DNA of 64,000 bases, from assembly GCA_949128115.1 (NCBI GenBank), contig OX421963.1:83771602-83835601 (forward strand), in the 5' to 3' direction. The stretch comes from Anaspis maculata. Lineage: Eukaryota > Arthropoda > Insecta > Coleoptera > Scraptiidae. Both the position numbers and the translations under genes were made by a program. Positions 1 to 10,899 of the stretch are shown one piece after another. The notes below the pieces were generated by a model. The model made no database searches and was not told the DNA's origin. It saw nothing but the letters and a program-made list of their open reading frames with translations. The first letter of the stretch is position 1; every line of letters starts with the position of its first letter.

Positions 1-420
1 TTTTAACTTTCCGTCGAACAACGGCAACGCGATTTTTGGCAATCGGACATTGCTCCGGCCTGTCTCGAACCAAGTTTGCGAGGCTTGGCGAGAGAGCGAG
101 GAAGTCGGCTCTGAATTCGAAAACTAGGCTTTTACCGCAGCAAGTTTGCCATACAAGCTGTCTGCCCGGAGTGTACGTTCAAGAAATGTAGCCTTCTGCT
201 CCTCGGAGGCACTGGGGAGAGGGGCAGTGTTGACCGTGCTCTTGAAACCGTTGTAAATTTCCGCCGCAATGTCAAACGTGGCTGAAAATGCCGGTTGGAG
301 GCTTGGCTCGGTGGTAGCTGTGACGCCTTGTTCCAGAAGGGGCTCAAGGCGCGCAATAGCTATCGCGATGGACGATAAAGTTGCGTCCATTGTGTACGAC
401 ACAAAGAAAAATGAAAACAA
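1..420 (-). pseudogene. BEL/Pao gag N-terminal fragment (decayed copy)
   Basis: This stretch aligns base for base with 48096-48515, the first 140 codons of the complete BEL/Pao gag-pol in the same window, with no indel. The frame opens at the ATG ending at 420 and is broken by a premature TAG at 124-126, where the intact copy has a serine codon. It runs off the left edge of the window, so the rest of the element is not visible. Other differences are few, for example serine for leucine at residue 46. It is therefore the 5' end of a second, inactivated member of the same family. The stop falls before the capsid-like region, so no functional Gag could be made without readthrough. Confidence 0.92.
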
Positions 421-613
421 AGCAACTGACCCTTAGGTTGGCGTACCTGAATGGCGAACCCAACCCAGGTGAAAAAGTGCGAATGAGACGGGCGAAAAAC
501 GAATTGATCAACACGCTGGACCAACGCACAAGTGTCACGTGGGTTTGACCCGTGACTTTAAAGTTTCAATAGTGAGGTGAATTAAATTCCTGACTGTACC
601 ATGCTTAGCCTGT

Positions 614-632
614 ATCCGGCTACGAAGGACCA
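614..632 (-). promoter_or_regulatory. Primer binding site of decayed BEL copy, one base inserted
   Basis: This is the equivalent of the tRNA-Tyr-like primer site at 48709-48726, but with an extra A inside the acceptor-stem match. It lies just inside the LTR at 640-1607, as expected for the 5' end of a minus-strand element. Confidence 0.6.
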
Positions 633-639
633 ATTTATA

Positions 640-1607
640 TGTTAGCGCGGTACACATGAAGACGGCAGCCTTCCGATGAAGGCTGCATTAAAACAATAAC
701 TCTTGGATTAGGAAAGCAGCAAGCGACAGTCAGAAATAAAATTCACAACAGCAATCAAAAACTTTAATGCAAAACAAAAGAAAAAAAAACACAAACAGAC
801 AGAATTACAAAACAATAAAAAAAAAACAATGTGAATTAAATGAAATGAAAATTCCGAGTGGTTCTGATCGGGGGCAGATTCGCTGGCGCCGAGTGGCGTC
901 CTGAAAACGAGACGAACTGCACTGAAGGTATCCACCCCGGCAAACGGGAATAAACGGTAAATGGTAAAAACAATGGAAAATATGGAACTTACGGGATCTT
1001 ATTCGGTGGCGGCGTCGTCCTGGCGGAGTCCGAAGGCGGCGTCGTGGTGGATGGCCGTTCTGGTGGTGGATTTCCTTTTGAAATGCACGAGTGCCCGTGT
1101 TCGTCACCAAAATGGCGGACGAACGACTCGATCCCGTCCGAAACTGGAGCTTTGTGTGCGGCTGGCTGGTCCAAGCCGCTCCCCGGTGAAAGCGGTGAAA
1201 ACTGCCGCTTTCTGGACTTGGAGATGCTGCAGAGATCCTCCAGGAGTCACTATCGGACGCGATGGGCCTTGGATGGGCTTCTGGTCGAGTACGAATGTAC
1301 GCCGATGGCACGACAAGATGGCCGCGAGAACGATGACCAAAAAAAAGACGGCGTGGCTTCCCGCTCGACGTACGGAGATCGACACCGCTTCGAACGAAGC
1401 GGCAAAGGCACGAGCGGAAAGAAAGCCGAAGAATGCCGAAGACGGCCGAAGAAAGTGCTGGAGCTCGTTTACGCTTGCGCCTGACAGCCAAGTGCCAGGC
1501 ACACCGAACAGGGGGTGAGGGGTGAGGACTTGGACAACACAGGGATATTTTGGGTTGCATACCCTCAGTGCACACGAATGCAGTTTTCAATGAACGGGGC
1601 CGAGACA
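640..1607 (-). repeat. BEL/Pao LTR (5' LTR of the left-edge copy), intron-containing form
   Basis: The element-sense LTR starts TGTCTCGG and ends GCTAACA, and is 968 bp long. It is nearly identical to the two LTRs of the complete element (866 and 877 bp), except for one 92-bp block at 901-992. It is followed inward by a primer site and gag, so it is a 5' LTR and not a solo LTR. A 9-bp stem hairpin near 665-690 is shared by all three LTRs. Open frames across the GC-rich middle occur on both strands and are not supported as genes. Confidence 0.93.
901..992 (-). other. Spliceosomal intron inside the BEL LTR
   Basis: Read on the minus strand this 92-bp block begins GTAAGTTCC and ends TCTCGTTTTCAG, a textbook intron. 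The two LTRs of the element at 42302-49611 lack exactly this block: sequence ending GATCCC joins directly to GACGCC. Precise loss from GT to AG in both LTRs is what reverse transcription of a spliced RNA would leave. The alternative, that the block was inserted here, has no visible target duplication in its favour. Confidence 0.8.
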
Positions 1608-1752
1608 GTTTGCATTTATCAGCTTTAGCGCTTTAGCTAGGTATTTGTTGTAAGTTGCTAGAGTATCCATGACTTAGGAGTTTCCGGTTTTATTTTGAAA
1701 TAAAAAGGTTAGGTTGTTAGCATAGATTAATCTGAAACGGTTTATTTTATAG

Positions 1753-1983
1753 CAAATTTTCTGGATGACGGAGCTTTCCTTTTGACGGAAGAAGATTTGA
1801 TGCAACTAGTGCCTCAAGAGGGCCAAGAGCTAAGCTAAGGGCTGATCTAAAGCTGAAGTGGAAAGAATTAGTTCGCAAAATTAAAACTATGAAGTCTCGG
1901 ATGATACCAGGGTCCCTAAATACGGACCTTTATAACATAATTTCCTCCGAGGCTTCAAGCTATCATGTAATTTGTACTGATTA
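1753..1983 (+). pseudogene. SAM-like domain exon fragment, frameshifted
   Basis: After an acceptor-like TTTATTTTATAG, the plus strand reads N-F-L-D-D-G-A-F-L-L-T-E-E-D-L-M-Q-L-V-P-Q-E-G. One missing G in the following GGCC shifts the frame. The next frame continues P-R-A-K-L-R-A-D-L-K-L-K-W-K-E-L and reaches a stop at 1981-1983. The LLTEEDL...GPR..L pattern is that of a SAM-type helical bundle found as a terminal exon in many insect proteins of unknown function. The 1-bp deletion, and the BEL insertion directly upstream, suggest a dead exon. No other exon of the gene was recognised. Confidence 0.42.
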
Positions 1984-2131
1984 ATTACTAAGTTACTTAA
2001 CTATAGTTTATTTTATGAAATCCGCAATCTAAAATTGAATGTAACCCCTTCTCATTCCTAATTTTCTTTGTAATCTGTATTTTTTAACGTTCTCCCATTT
2101 TTGTTTTGTTTTATGAAAATTTATCTGTTCC

Positions 2132-2708
2132 TAACGTATGGTCCGAAAGTTTTGGGAATTTTTTTAAAAGCTAATAACTTTTTTTTGATAGTTTCAATTT
2201 CGTAACTAATTATTGCAAAAACTAGCGTCATCTTTAACAATTTCAAATTCGTATTCAACATATTGAAGATGGGCCATTATCTTTGATGGCTCTCGGTTTT
2301 CTTCTGCCATGTTCGATCATTCTCTGGACAACAGCAGGATTGATTTCTCAGAGCTCCTGCCTCCCAATGTACCGCACGCTCGACCAATATAAGATTTTTG
2401 GTAAGTATTGAGCAGGATAGTATACGACAAGGGATGGGAAGCTGCGAATGAAGACCAATTACGGCGTCACATTTTTCAATAACATTAGAGAATTTCGCAT
2501 TTGACAAATTGATACAGAAAATCATGAAACATGGCAGAAGATAATTGAGATCCATCGAAGATAATGGTCCATTTTCAATATGTTGAATATGAATTTGATA
2601 TTGTTATATATGATGTTAATTTATGCAATATCAAGTACGAAAATAAAGACTATTCAGAAAAAGTTATTAGCTTAAAACTATTTCCCAAAACTTTCGGACC
2701 ATACGTTA
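2132..2708. mobile_element. Foldback MITE, TA target, copy 1
   Basis: Termini are ACGTATGGTCCGAAAGTTTT and its inverse, flanked by TA on both sides. The arms pair over about 150 bp, down to a CATTATCTTYGATGG motif, with a loop of about 260 bp at 2290-2550. A second copy of the family is at 33168-33536 with a much shorter loop. There is no transposase. The TA duplication points to mobilisation by a Tc1/mariner-type enzyme (inference). Confidence 0.8.
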
Positions 2709-3470
2709 TGATGCCTTGTAATCTACGTACGTATGTTAATTATTCAAATTTCATTGAATTTTAATTGTATGGTTCTTTTTTTTTAATTACATATTATTGT
2801 ATTAAATTTCGATTCTTTTTATTTATTCCCAATATTACAAGTATATTTATAAATAATGAAACGTAACGGTTAATGTTACCGACCAGATATGTGATAGCAA
2901 TCTTTCCGTAAGGTAGGTAGAACCATCTAATATGGTTTATCTACAAGCGTTTAATAATACCCGTCACTTTTAGCACGTCGTCATGGGCAACGTGAGAAAA
3001 TGATGATTCTGCGCATTCCTGTCATATTTTCAATAAATTCTGACATTTACCAAACATTTCAAAGACCATTGTAGATACAATCCTGTACGATACACGCGTT
3101 AAAAGTGTCTTATTTTGTTCGCGGGGTTCACTGTAAGAAAAATCTGTGGTAATTTTTCCATACGTGTATTGGAAGTCGTTAACCCATACAAGCATGAAAT
3201 ATTACCACATGTCGATATGGGGAAAACATCATAATGTGTATTGGAATTTTCATTTACCGAGTTACTATTTTTCCATACTTTGACTGCGGGAAAACGCCTT
3301 ACGTCAATTGTAATTTTCATCCAACAGGTTGATATTTTTCCCATGCCCAAGTATGGGAAAAATAAATTTTACCCAATGTGTTGATTGTAATTTTCGTGAA
3401 CTGAAGTATGGGACACTTCCCATACATAAGAATAGGAAAAATGCAATTTCTCGTATTTAGTCCATACGTG
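2709..3470. repeat. Intergenic, with degenerate repeat shared with 10080-10345
   Basis: 2709-3090 is plain AT-rich sequence with no gene seen. From about 3090 to 3450 a run of imperfect units recurs, containing TTTTCAT, TTTTTCCCAT and CCCATAC. The 3090-3150 part resembles, in inverse orientation, 10250-10345; both contain CTTACAGTG and CACTTTTAAC. It is a dispersed repeat of unknown class. Confidence 0.45.
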
Positions 3471-3997
3471 GGTTTCTGATGCGACTAAAAAAGTTGTTGT
3501 CGGTAATCGGTTTTATTTTATTTTTTTCGTCAAAAGAAACTCCTTCAAGAAGAGAATGTACTAGCATTGCTATCAAATTTCAAAAATTTACAAAAATTTT
3601 TGCAAATTTTCAATTTTGATTTTTGAAAATTCGAAAACTAGATAGCATCGACAATGCATCTTTCCTCAAGAAAGTCGTATGCCAAGTTTGAACTTTTTAT
3701 TTTCGAAAAAAAGGTACCAAAAATGATTTCTACTACTTAATTCACTTTTTCATGTCTACGAGAAATCATTTTTGGTACCTTTTTTTTACAAATAGAAAGT
3801 TCTTTGGCATGCGACTTTCTTGAGAAAAGATGTATTGTCAGAGCTATCTAGTTTTGATATTTCGAAAATCAAAATCAAAAATTTTCAGAAATTCACAAAA
3901 TTTGATAGCATTTTCATTTTGAAGGAGTTCCCACTTAACGAAAAAAATAAAATAAAACCGATTCCCGTCAACAACTTTTTTAGTCGCATCAGAAACC
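3471..3997. mobile_element. Palindromic foldback MITE
   Basis: The outer ends are GGTTTCTGATGCGACTAAAA and its inverse at 3978-3997. The two halves pair almost along their whole length around a centre near 3740, where AAATGATTTCT meets AGAAATCATTT. It is 527 bp and has no coding capacity. Confidence 0.8.
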
Positions 3998-4320
3998 TTT
4001 TAAAATGGATGATACATCAACTTCCTACTGCAAATCAAAGGGAATTATCAAGTTACTGAAGTCATAAATTGCATGTATTTTATGTGAACAAAGTGACCAA
4101 ATACAAAACATAAAGATGAACTGGTATATGATTCTTAGCAAAACAAAAACAATATGATGAAGCAAACATACACAAATTGGTAACTAATGGACCGAAACTT
4201 GAGTAAAACAAAAAAATCAGATGATCATCACTAATCTTCTTCTTCTTCTTCTTGTTCACAATCAGCTATAGGTGACCCATCACTTAGTTAGCTTGTGGGT
4301 TTATGATGTGGTGAATTCGT
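3998..4320. other. Intergenic, no gene seen
   Basis: AT-rich DNA with a short (TCT)n tract at about 4235-4253. Nothing else was recognised. Confidence 0.6.
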
Positions 4321-6636
4321 TAAGGTGCGTACAGACCTGAGCACTTTTTCGCGGACGAACAGTGCTCGCGGACACGTACGTGCGTGTGGACGGGACACAC
4401 GCACGCATGATGTTCGCGAACGCACAGTTTCAACGCACAGAGCCCGTTCCGAGGCACGGATTCGTGTTCGCGACGCACAATGTCGTCCGCACATGAAAAA
4501 TGCTCAAAATTCATGATGGGCTAAGAAACCCAAAACATACTCATTCGATAGGTATTGAAAATGGGCTTGTACCATCTTCTTATCTTTCACTCACCTTACG
4601 GATTTCCGTTGCAATTACCGTTTTTAGGTTCTTATAGAAAATATCACGAAATCCCGTGAATTTGAACTAAACTCGTCGAATCTCAAGAACTAAAAGCAAT
4701 ATCAGAAAAATTTCTTCGCTGGCGCTTAGAGCCAAGTTCTGCGGTGCTCACGTTGAGAATATTTTCAGGTTCACGTTAATAGGTGGCCCCACAAAAATTG
4801 GAAATCAAAGAATTGCACAGCCAAAAAATGAAAAAGACGCGAAATCTTCGACCAGCGATGGACTATGTTAAATTTTCAAAATAGAAGGGTATATATGCGA
4901 CGTTATATTTGAAGAAGACATTGAAAAAGTTTTATCCTCAAAGAAAATGCCAATTTGGTGTGTCCTCTGGTAGGTACTGATTTTCAAAGGTAGATCTCGG
5001 ATGCGTAATTTTAGGTTTGGAAATATTCCTTGTTTCTTGGATCAATATTCAAAGTAGTTTACACCTAAAAATGCCAACACGTTTTCTGAAGAATAGAATA
5101 AATGGTGGAATAAGTGAGCAGTGGTTCTCTGATCCAAAGATGGCTGGTGGCGTATGTCTTCATGTTAAATAATTCTTCAATAAAGAATTAATCCTTCCGC
5201 CAAAGTTAGAATGATGAGCAATTTTTTTTCAATGCCCAAAGTGTTACTGCCTACAGAGTTGAAACGTCCATTGTCCCTCAGGTTCTTTTGTATTTTCTTG
5301 TGTCATTATTAGTGTTATCAATATTTTGTGCTTTTGCGTTCCATTTTGCTTTCCTAAATTTCTTCCAGATACATATTTATGCAGTGGAGACATAATTATT
5401 GGAACTTGACTGCTGAATCATTATCATAAGTATCAAGGCTGACTCTTTGTCAAATGGACTTGGCAGAGTCCTGAAAAAATTGAACCAAAAGGTCATCGAT
5501 GGTATTTCATTGTACAAGCTAAGCGCCACAAATTTCCGGTCAAGCACAAATTTTGGTCATTACTCGTTACTGAAACGATTTTGATCAGCTTGAATTGCCT
5601 CTGTGCAGTGTTAGACAATGTGGTGTATTTGAATTCTAGAACAAATGAGGTTACGTGAAATTGTTTCGAAATAGGACAATGCAACTTTAATCAAAAACAT
5701 CATGCGATACAGGCCCTACTAAGGATGGTTTGCAAATATTAGGCCTCATACATCACATAGCTTCGATAGATTATATTATTATATAGAAAAAAGCTTCTTG
5801 AGTACAACAATGTAAGTGAAAAGTCTTCATTCAGTGCCGCAAATGAGTACTGACGCTGTAATCAAATCTTTCACGGAGAAATGGGCGGCTCTGCACCACC
5901 TCAAGCAAATAATGTTATTGGATGTTATTGTGTTGGTCCTTCTCTAAGGTATTATGTTGTGAAGGAAGGTGAAGGATTAAGGCTCTTCCGCAAAGAAAAA
6001 AAAGATTTTTGCCATAATTTTCGAGTCTGTGAGATAATCTTTCATATATAAACTTTGAAGGGAACTGGGGCATAAGGTAATCTCACATCATACAACTTAA
6101 ACGACCTAGAAAACTTATTCCAGTTGAGGAATCATGAGTTTTCTTGGATTTTAATTTTTAGGCATTTGAAAATCGCGATTTCGAGGCATTTTCCAAAGTT
6201 TCAAACCAAAATATCTCGGAAATGAAGCCTCCAATCAACATTTTACAGAAGTTACTTTTTCTTCTAAATTGAACAAGAAATTTAAAAAAAAGTATAATTT
6301 CTCGAAAATATCCAGTGGCGTGGAAAATGGGGTGAGAGAAGTTGAACAATTCCTCCGTAATTACGCCACTGGACAATTTTGACAAAAGTTATCTACGTCA
6401 AGTGATGAATATTTATTCCGTGAGCATTTGTACCAAATTTGGTTGAAATCGCTCGAATGACTTGAGAATTATTGTAAAAAAACGATTTTAAAAACAGAAC
6501 TTTGAAGGGCTCTATCTTCCTTCGGACGCGTTTTGGAGCAAAATTAAATCATGCATGTCGACCTAGTTTTCGACGGACCATCGAATGGTGAATTATTGTT
6601 ACTATAACCTGGACCGTCCTGTATAGCGTCTTGTAA

Positions 6637-6836
6637 TCGAGAATATTCCAGCTTTACTCAGAAAAGCCGCCAAGGTTCTCGTCGCTCCCAATGTCGTTGC
6701 TGTGTTCTCCAGCATTAAGTGGCAATCCATTCGCAATAGCCCTGGAAAAGTCGATCGGCTTCGCGAATATTCTGGCAAGTTTCAGATGCACGGCTGCTCC
6801 GCCATTTATAATTGTGTAGGTACGTGTCTTATTCGC
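6637..6836 (+). pseudogene. Unrecognised exon-like open fragment
   Basis: An open frame follows TAG and reads I-E-N-I-P-A-L-L-R-K-A-A-K-V-L-V-A-P, then later K-V-D-R-L-R-E-Y-S-G-K-F and H-G-C-S-A-I-Y-N-C. It ends at TGTGTAG followed by GTACGT, which could be a splice donor. Its base composition is higher in GC than its surroundings. The spacing of the histidine and cysteines recalls zinc-binding N-termini of CGGBP1/hAT-type proteins, but this is a weak resemblance. Function unknown. Confidence 0.28.
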
Positions 6837-7019
6837 GCGTCGTGGTCTCCAACAAGTTTCGTATCAATATTAACATTGTTGTCATGTCCGCTTGTCTTCG
6901 GATGATCTTCAACTACCTACTTTTAAATGACATTTCCTATTTCCATAATCATAATATCGATTCATGGCCGTTTGGGAAGAGGTGAACAAAAACCTTATCT
7001 TTTTTTTTCTACAGACCCG

Positions 7020-7700
7020 TTGGTTGGCGTCTTTGGGTAGTCGAAATAATTGCCAATGACTTATTATTGGTCTATTAGGAGATCACAAAATATTGTTTCT
7101 CAAGGTACTTATTCTTCAGATGGTCTAGGAGGATACAAAATACCGTTTCTGATGTTCTTCTTCAGATGGTCTTTCAATCATTTGAAATTTTCGGGAACAT
7201 AGTTTTCTGAGCCATTGGGTGTTCTTGACAAGTTTAACCACTCGCTGATAACTGACTTGCAAGTCCATTTCATGGCTCTGCAACCGCAATGCGTTCCACC
7301 GCCATCATATGGTTTACCCGAGATGTTCAAAATTAGATTTTCAGGGCCGTTGGTGCCTTCCGATGCCCAGTCATTTTACCTCCAATAGCCTTCTTCAGAT
7401 AGTCATTCTCTTCATTGACAACTTCTCCATCCTCTACAGGATCGCTAGTTTTTTGGACGGCACTCGTGTAATATTTTCAAGTAAGGTACATACGCGTCGA
7501 ACACCCAATTTTAAGTTCTGCATGTTCCATTTCTTCGGTCTTCCGCAGATGGCTTTTTTATGGTTACTTTTTCTTCTTCACAGCCATTGGCTTTTTCGAA
7601 AGGTTCAATTATTGGTGAAACCACTCTGGTTCTTCTGCTTTCCTTTGTTACATACACTGACTGGTTGAAAATCTGGATGACGCCAAGTATCAAGTATCAC
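7020..7700 (-). pseudogene. Decayed coding-like region, unknown
   Basis: On the minus strand short open pieces in shifting frames repeat the pattern R-P-S-E-E or K-P-S-A-E-D followed by basic and charged residues. On the plus strand this appears as recurring CTTCAGATGGTC or CCGCAGATGGC. The pieces cannot be joined without several frameshifts. It may be the remains of a repetitive charged protein. No family was recognised. Confidence 0.2.
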
Positions 7701-8136
7701 TCCACTTGACCTTAGCTTAGCCTTCTCTTATTTTGTAAGCTTCATTTTTTTCTCTTCAGTAAGGTTTTGAATTTTTTAGGAAAATTATCATGCGCTCAAT
7801 ATATCGAGAAAAGCCTCGCACTGAACCTATTGGGCATCTTCACTGAGGCAACGGAATCAATATTAAGACTTATCAATAACACCAGACCTCTCACAGTTGA
7901 GTTGAATCGAAATAATCACTGAAATTCGGCATCAATTTTTGCACGCACATAACAGCGTTCGCACGCACACAAAATGTGTGTTTGTTGTTTCCACTCCACG
8001 GAATGTCCGCCGCGAACAGTGCTCGTGCGCGTTGAAATTCCGTATTTACACGTCCAGACCTGAGCATTTGTGCGCGCACGAACACTGTTCGCACGGACGT
8101 TCGTCCGCGAAAAAGTGCTCAGGTCTGTACGCACCT

Positions 8137-8790
8137 CTAAGCTTTATTTTGTCTCTTACGTCGTCCTGATGAAGGATTGATTTTTTAGAAAACTCTGTAA
8201 AAATTTCATCTTAATATCACAGCTCCAAGGTTCCACAAGTAGACTTACCGTTGAATGAATTCTAAGGTTCCTTCTGAATTTTCCCCATAAGTATAACTTT
8301 GGTTCAAGAATTTGCTCATTTTCGACAGAGACTTCGCACGTTGCAGTGTCGTCAAACAAGGACTTTGCTGTAATGAGATATATTATTTTAGTACTCCACG
8401 AGCGGTAGGTACAAAGATTATTCACTAACAAATTATTTTTAAATTAGAAAATATTTATACCACTTGGATGTAGGAGGTAGGTAGTAAATATTATTAACCT
8501 TTGATAATAAGAATCGGTCTTTCCTTGCTGCCCATGTCCACAAGCATTTCTTGGTATGATCGAGGGTATGATGATGTATCCTGTGGAAAAATATGAAAAT
8601 ATGACATATTCCTTATACTTATGAAACTGTTGATGGCAATAAAGTCCAGCTTGAGAATAAGAATGTTCATACGAGACAAGAGTAAGTTCCAAGTTTCATG
8701 ACGATCGTTCCACTAATGAGAAATTTCAATATGGCGGCCAAGATGGTGGCGGAATCATGAAATTCAGCTTGAGATTAAGATTCATTGAAA
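8137..8790. other. Intergenic, no gene seen
   Basis: AT-rich sequence. Short open frames on the minus strand have no recognisable motif. Confidence 0.5.
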
Positions 8791-8797
8791 TCCTTTC

Positions 8798-9072
8798 TGC
8801 CCACTGGCCACCCTTTCGATGACCTAAGCTAAGCTATCCATCGGAAAAAGTTCCAAGCTCTAGATTCATTCCCCGAGGAGGAGCTCAACTTCTTCGAAGT
8901 GCACAGGAAATCTTAGTTTTTCGAAAATAATAATAATGATAATATGAATGTCTAGATGAGAAAGCCCATTGGCCACCCTTGGGAACATCAGCTATCCATA
9001 GGAAAAAGTTCCAATGAGGCTTTGGCTTCATTCCCCGAAGAGGAGTACCTAAAACTTCCTAATTTCTACATG

Positions 9073-9126
<54 letters not shown>

Positions 9127-9137
9127 GAGACAGACAA
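8798..9137 (+). repeat. Diverged repeat pair ending in (GACA)n
   Basis: Two related blocks, 8798-8927 and 8961-9073, both contain GCCCAYTGGCCACCCTT, then GGAAAAAGTTCCAA, then CATTCCCCGARGAGGAG. The second runs straight into about 15 units of GACA (9073-9137). A 3' untranslated region ending in a simple-repeat tail is typical of RTE/CR1-type LINEs or their SINEs, so this may be two 5'-truncated copies in tandem (inference). Confidence 0.5.
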
Positions 9138-10079
9138 ACCGGCCATATACCTAAGCGTAATTTTCCATCAAAAATGCGCTGAAATACATTAGTTTAAAAC
9201 TAGGTACAATTTCAATTTATCGTTCGTATTTAGTATAATACGCGTATACCTGTACCCACCTATTTTCCGGTAGAAAAATGTAAAACCGGCCTGCGTTTTT
9301 GAGACCGGACTTAAATGATGGAGCTTAAGGTGAAGCCTCAATTGAAGATTTTTTACAATAAGATGATTTGGAATAACATTTAGGTTTTCCCGGAAAATCC
9401 AAATTTTCCTGGCAAAATTCCCAATTTCCTGCAAATTATTTTCAATCTTTCTCTCTAATTGTAACTTCTCACCCGAAGGGACGTTTCGAACAAAAATCTC
9501 CATAGGTTCCTGGATGCTAGTCGGAAAAGTTTTGGGGTGACACTACCGATTTTTTCAATTTTGGATCTGGCACCACTGGGCCGGGTTCCCAACCTCCAGC
9601 CTCCTAGCTCAGCTCAGCTGACTGTATGCAAAGTCGCCGGTGCAAGTTGCATGCTTACGAGGAATCGAGGAATAGTAACCCTTCTCTTGCCGTATTTGGA
9701 AAAGTAACAATCGAATTGTAGGCACTTATTTTCTCAATCTAAAGCGACTTACACCCACACTAACATGGACGACGCATGTAACGGCATGCAAATCATAGAA
9801 ATACTTAGTTTAGTTTAACCGTCATCGGTCTAACCTATCAAAAATTGACTCGAAAATTGTGGATAAGTTATATAGGTACTACCTACTCACCTTTATAGAC
9901 TATTTCTGTTGTTCTGCCCAGTGTACAGACTTGTCCAATGTTCATTCCAACGATGAAACTCTCACTCAATTCACAGCTCACTAGTTCGTGCAAATAATAA
10001 TACAATAATAATAAACGGTCTTCCGATTTCGATCTCTGCTGGGAGTATGTTGATTTTCATTCGTAGATGCTGTACCACG
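9138..10079. other. Intergenic, no gene seen
   Basis: AT-rich with a GC-richer patch at 9580-9660 that has GCTCAGCTCAGCTGA. No motif or RNA gene was recognised. Confidence 0.5.
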
Positions 10080-10345
10080 TGATCGGTAAAACTGATTTGA
10101 ATTACTACCTTAAATTTTTTCATACCGATGTATGGAGAATCTCAAGTTTATTGGAAATCTTCCATTGAGTGATGGAGAAGTTCCTTGCATGTATGGTATT
10201 TTGAGAAGTATGGGAAAAAAGCAATGTGGCCGCATGGGAAATTCACGATTATTTCTTACAGTGTTGCTCTACTCGCTAATGCTCGTTTCGCAAGCGTCCC
10301 CGCTCACAAAATAATACCTGTCACTTTTAACACTCATATCGTAAA
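10080..10345. repeat. Dispersed repeat, inverse relative of 3090-3150
   Basis: The block 10250-10345 (TTTCTTACAGTG then CACTTTTAACACTC) matches the reverse complement of 3090-3150. It is followed at 10430-10480 by two copies of CTGTAGTGGTAAAATC. No gene was seen in 10346-10900. Confidence 0.4.
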
Positions 10346-10899
10346 TAGCTAATCTCTTATTACTATAATGCAGTATTCCTTACAACTCCGAAAACATTCT
10401 GTTGACGACAGGGAATGTTGAAATTTACTTTGCTGTAGTGGTAAAATCCTCAATATACTGTAGTGGTAAAATCTACTACTCCATTCACTGCGAATATATA
10501 CGAGAAGTAGTGTATTACGGAACTATACCACATTTACTATTTTGTAGTAGTATTATTACCACCATGTATAAGTTGGCGCCTATTTAACTGCTACAGCAAG
10601 TAGGACCAACGCTTTATCGCGTATTGCTTCCGCTTCTTTTTTCTCGGTGCACTTCTGACAATTTTATTCTGACCTTGAATCTCTGAATCGGAAATGTGCC
10701 GCCTCCACTGACGAAACCTAACAGGTGAAATTGGAGAGGTCTATCAACAAAGCTTGTTCGATTATCTTGATCCTTCGACGCATTTGACAACCTACGACCT
10801 CGAACAGGAAGTTACTGTAGCACCACCTCATAGCAATGACACAAAATCACTCAACTTAAACCACAACTACTTCAAAGATCAAAGCAATTTTTGTGTTGG

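Larger units (their letters stand above)
4323..8136. mobile_element. Candidate 3.8-kb element with 38-bp terminal inverted repeats
   Basis: The first 38 bp, starting AGGTGCGTACAGACCTGAGC and running through ACTTTTTCGCGGACGAAC, recur exactly inverted at the right end (to 8136). Both ends then continue into GC-rich, CG-dinucleotide-rich subterminal DNA unlike the AT-rich interior. Either this is one element or two solo MITEs in opposite orientation. No clean target duplication was found (GTTA left, CTAA right). The interior 4515-6630 and 6900-7900 shows no intact gene. Confidence 0.4.

Noticed and set aside
805..1590. Open frames of up to 261 codons inside the BEL LTRs (also 42467-43210)
   Set aside because: Several frames on both strands are open because the LTR middle is GC-rich. 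The frame is split by a one-base insertion in the LTR at 48735-49611 and by the intron difference, with no recognisable domain.
6310..6376. Tiny hAT element with CCAGTGGCGT ends
   Set aside because: Inverted 10-bp ends exist, but no 8-bp target duplication and too short to distinguish from chance.
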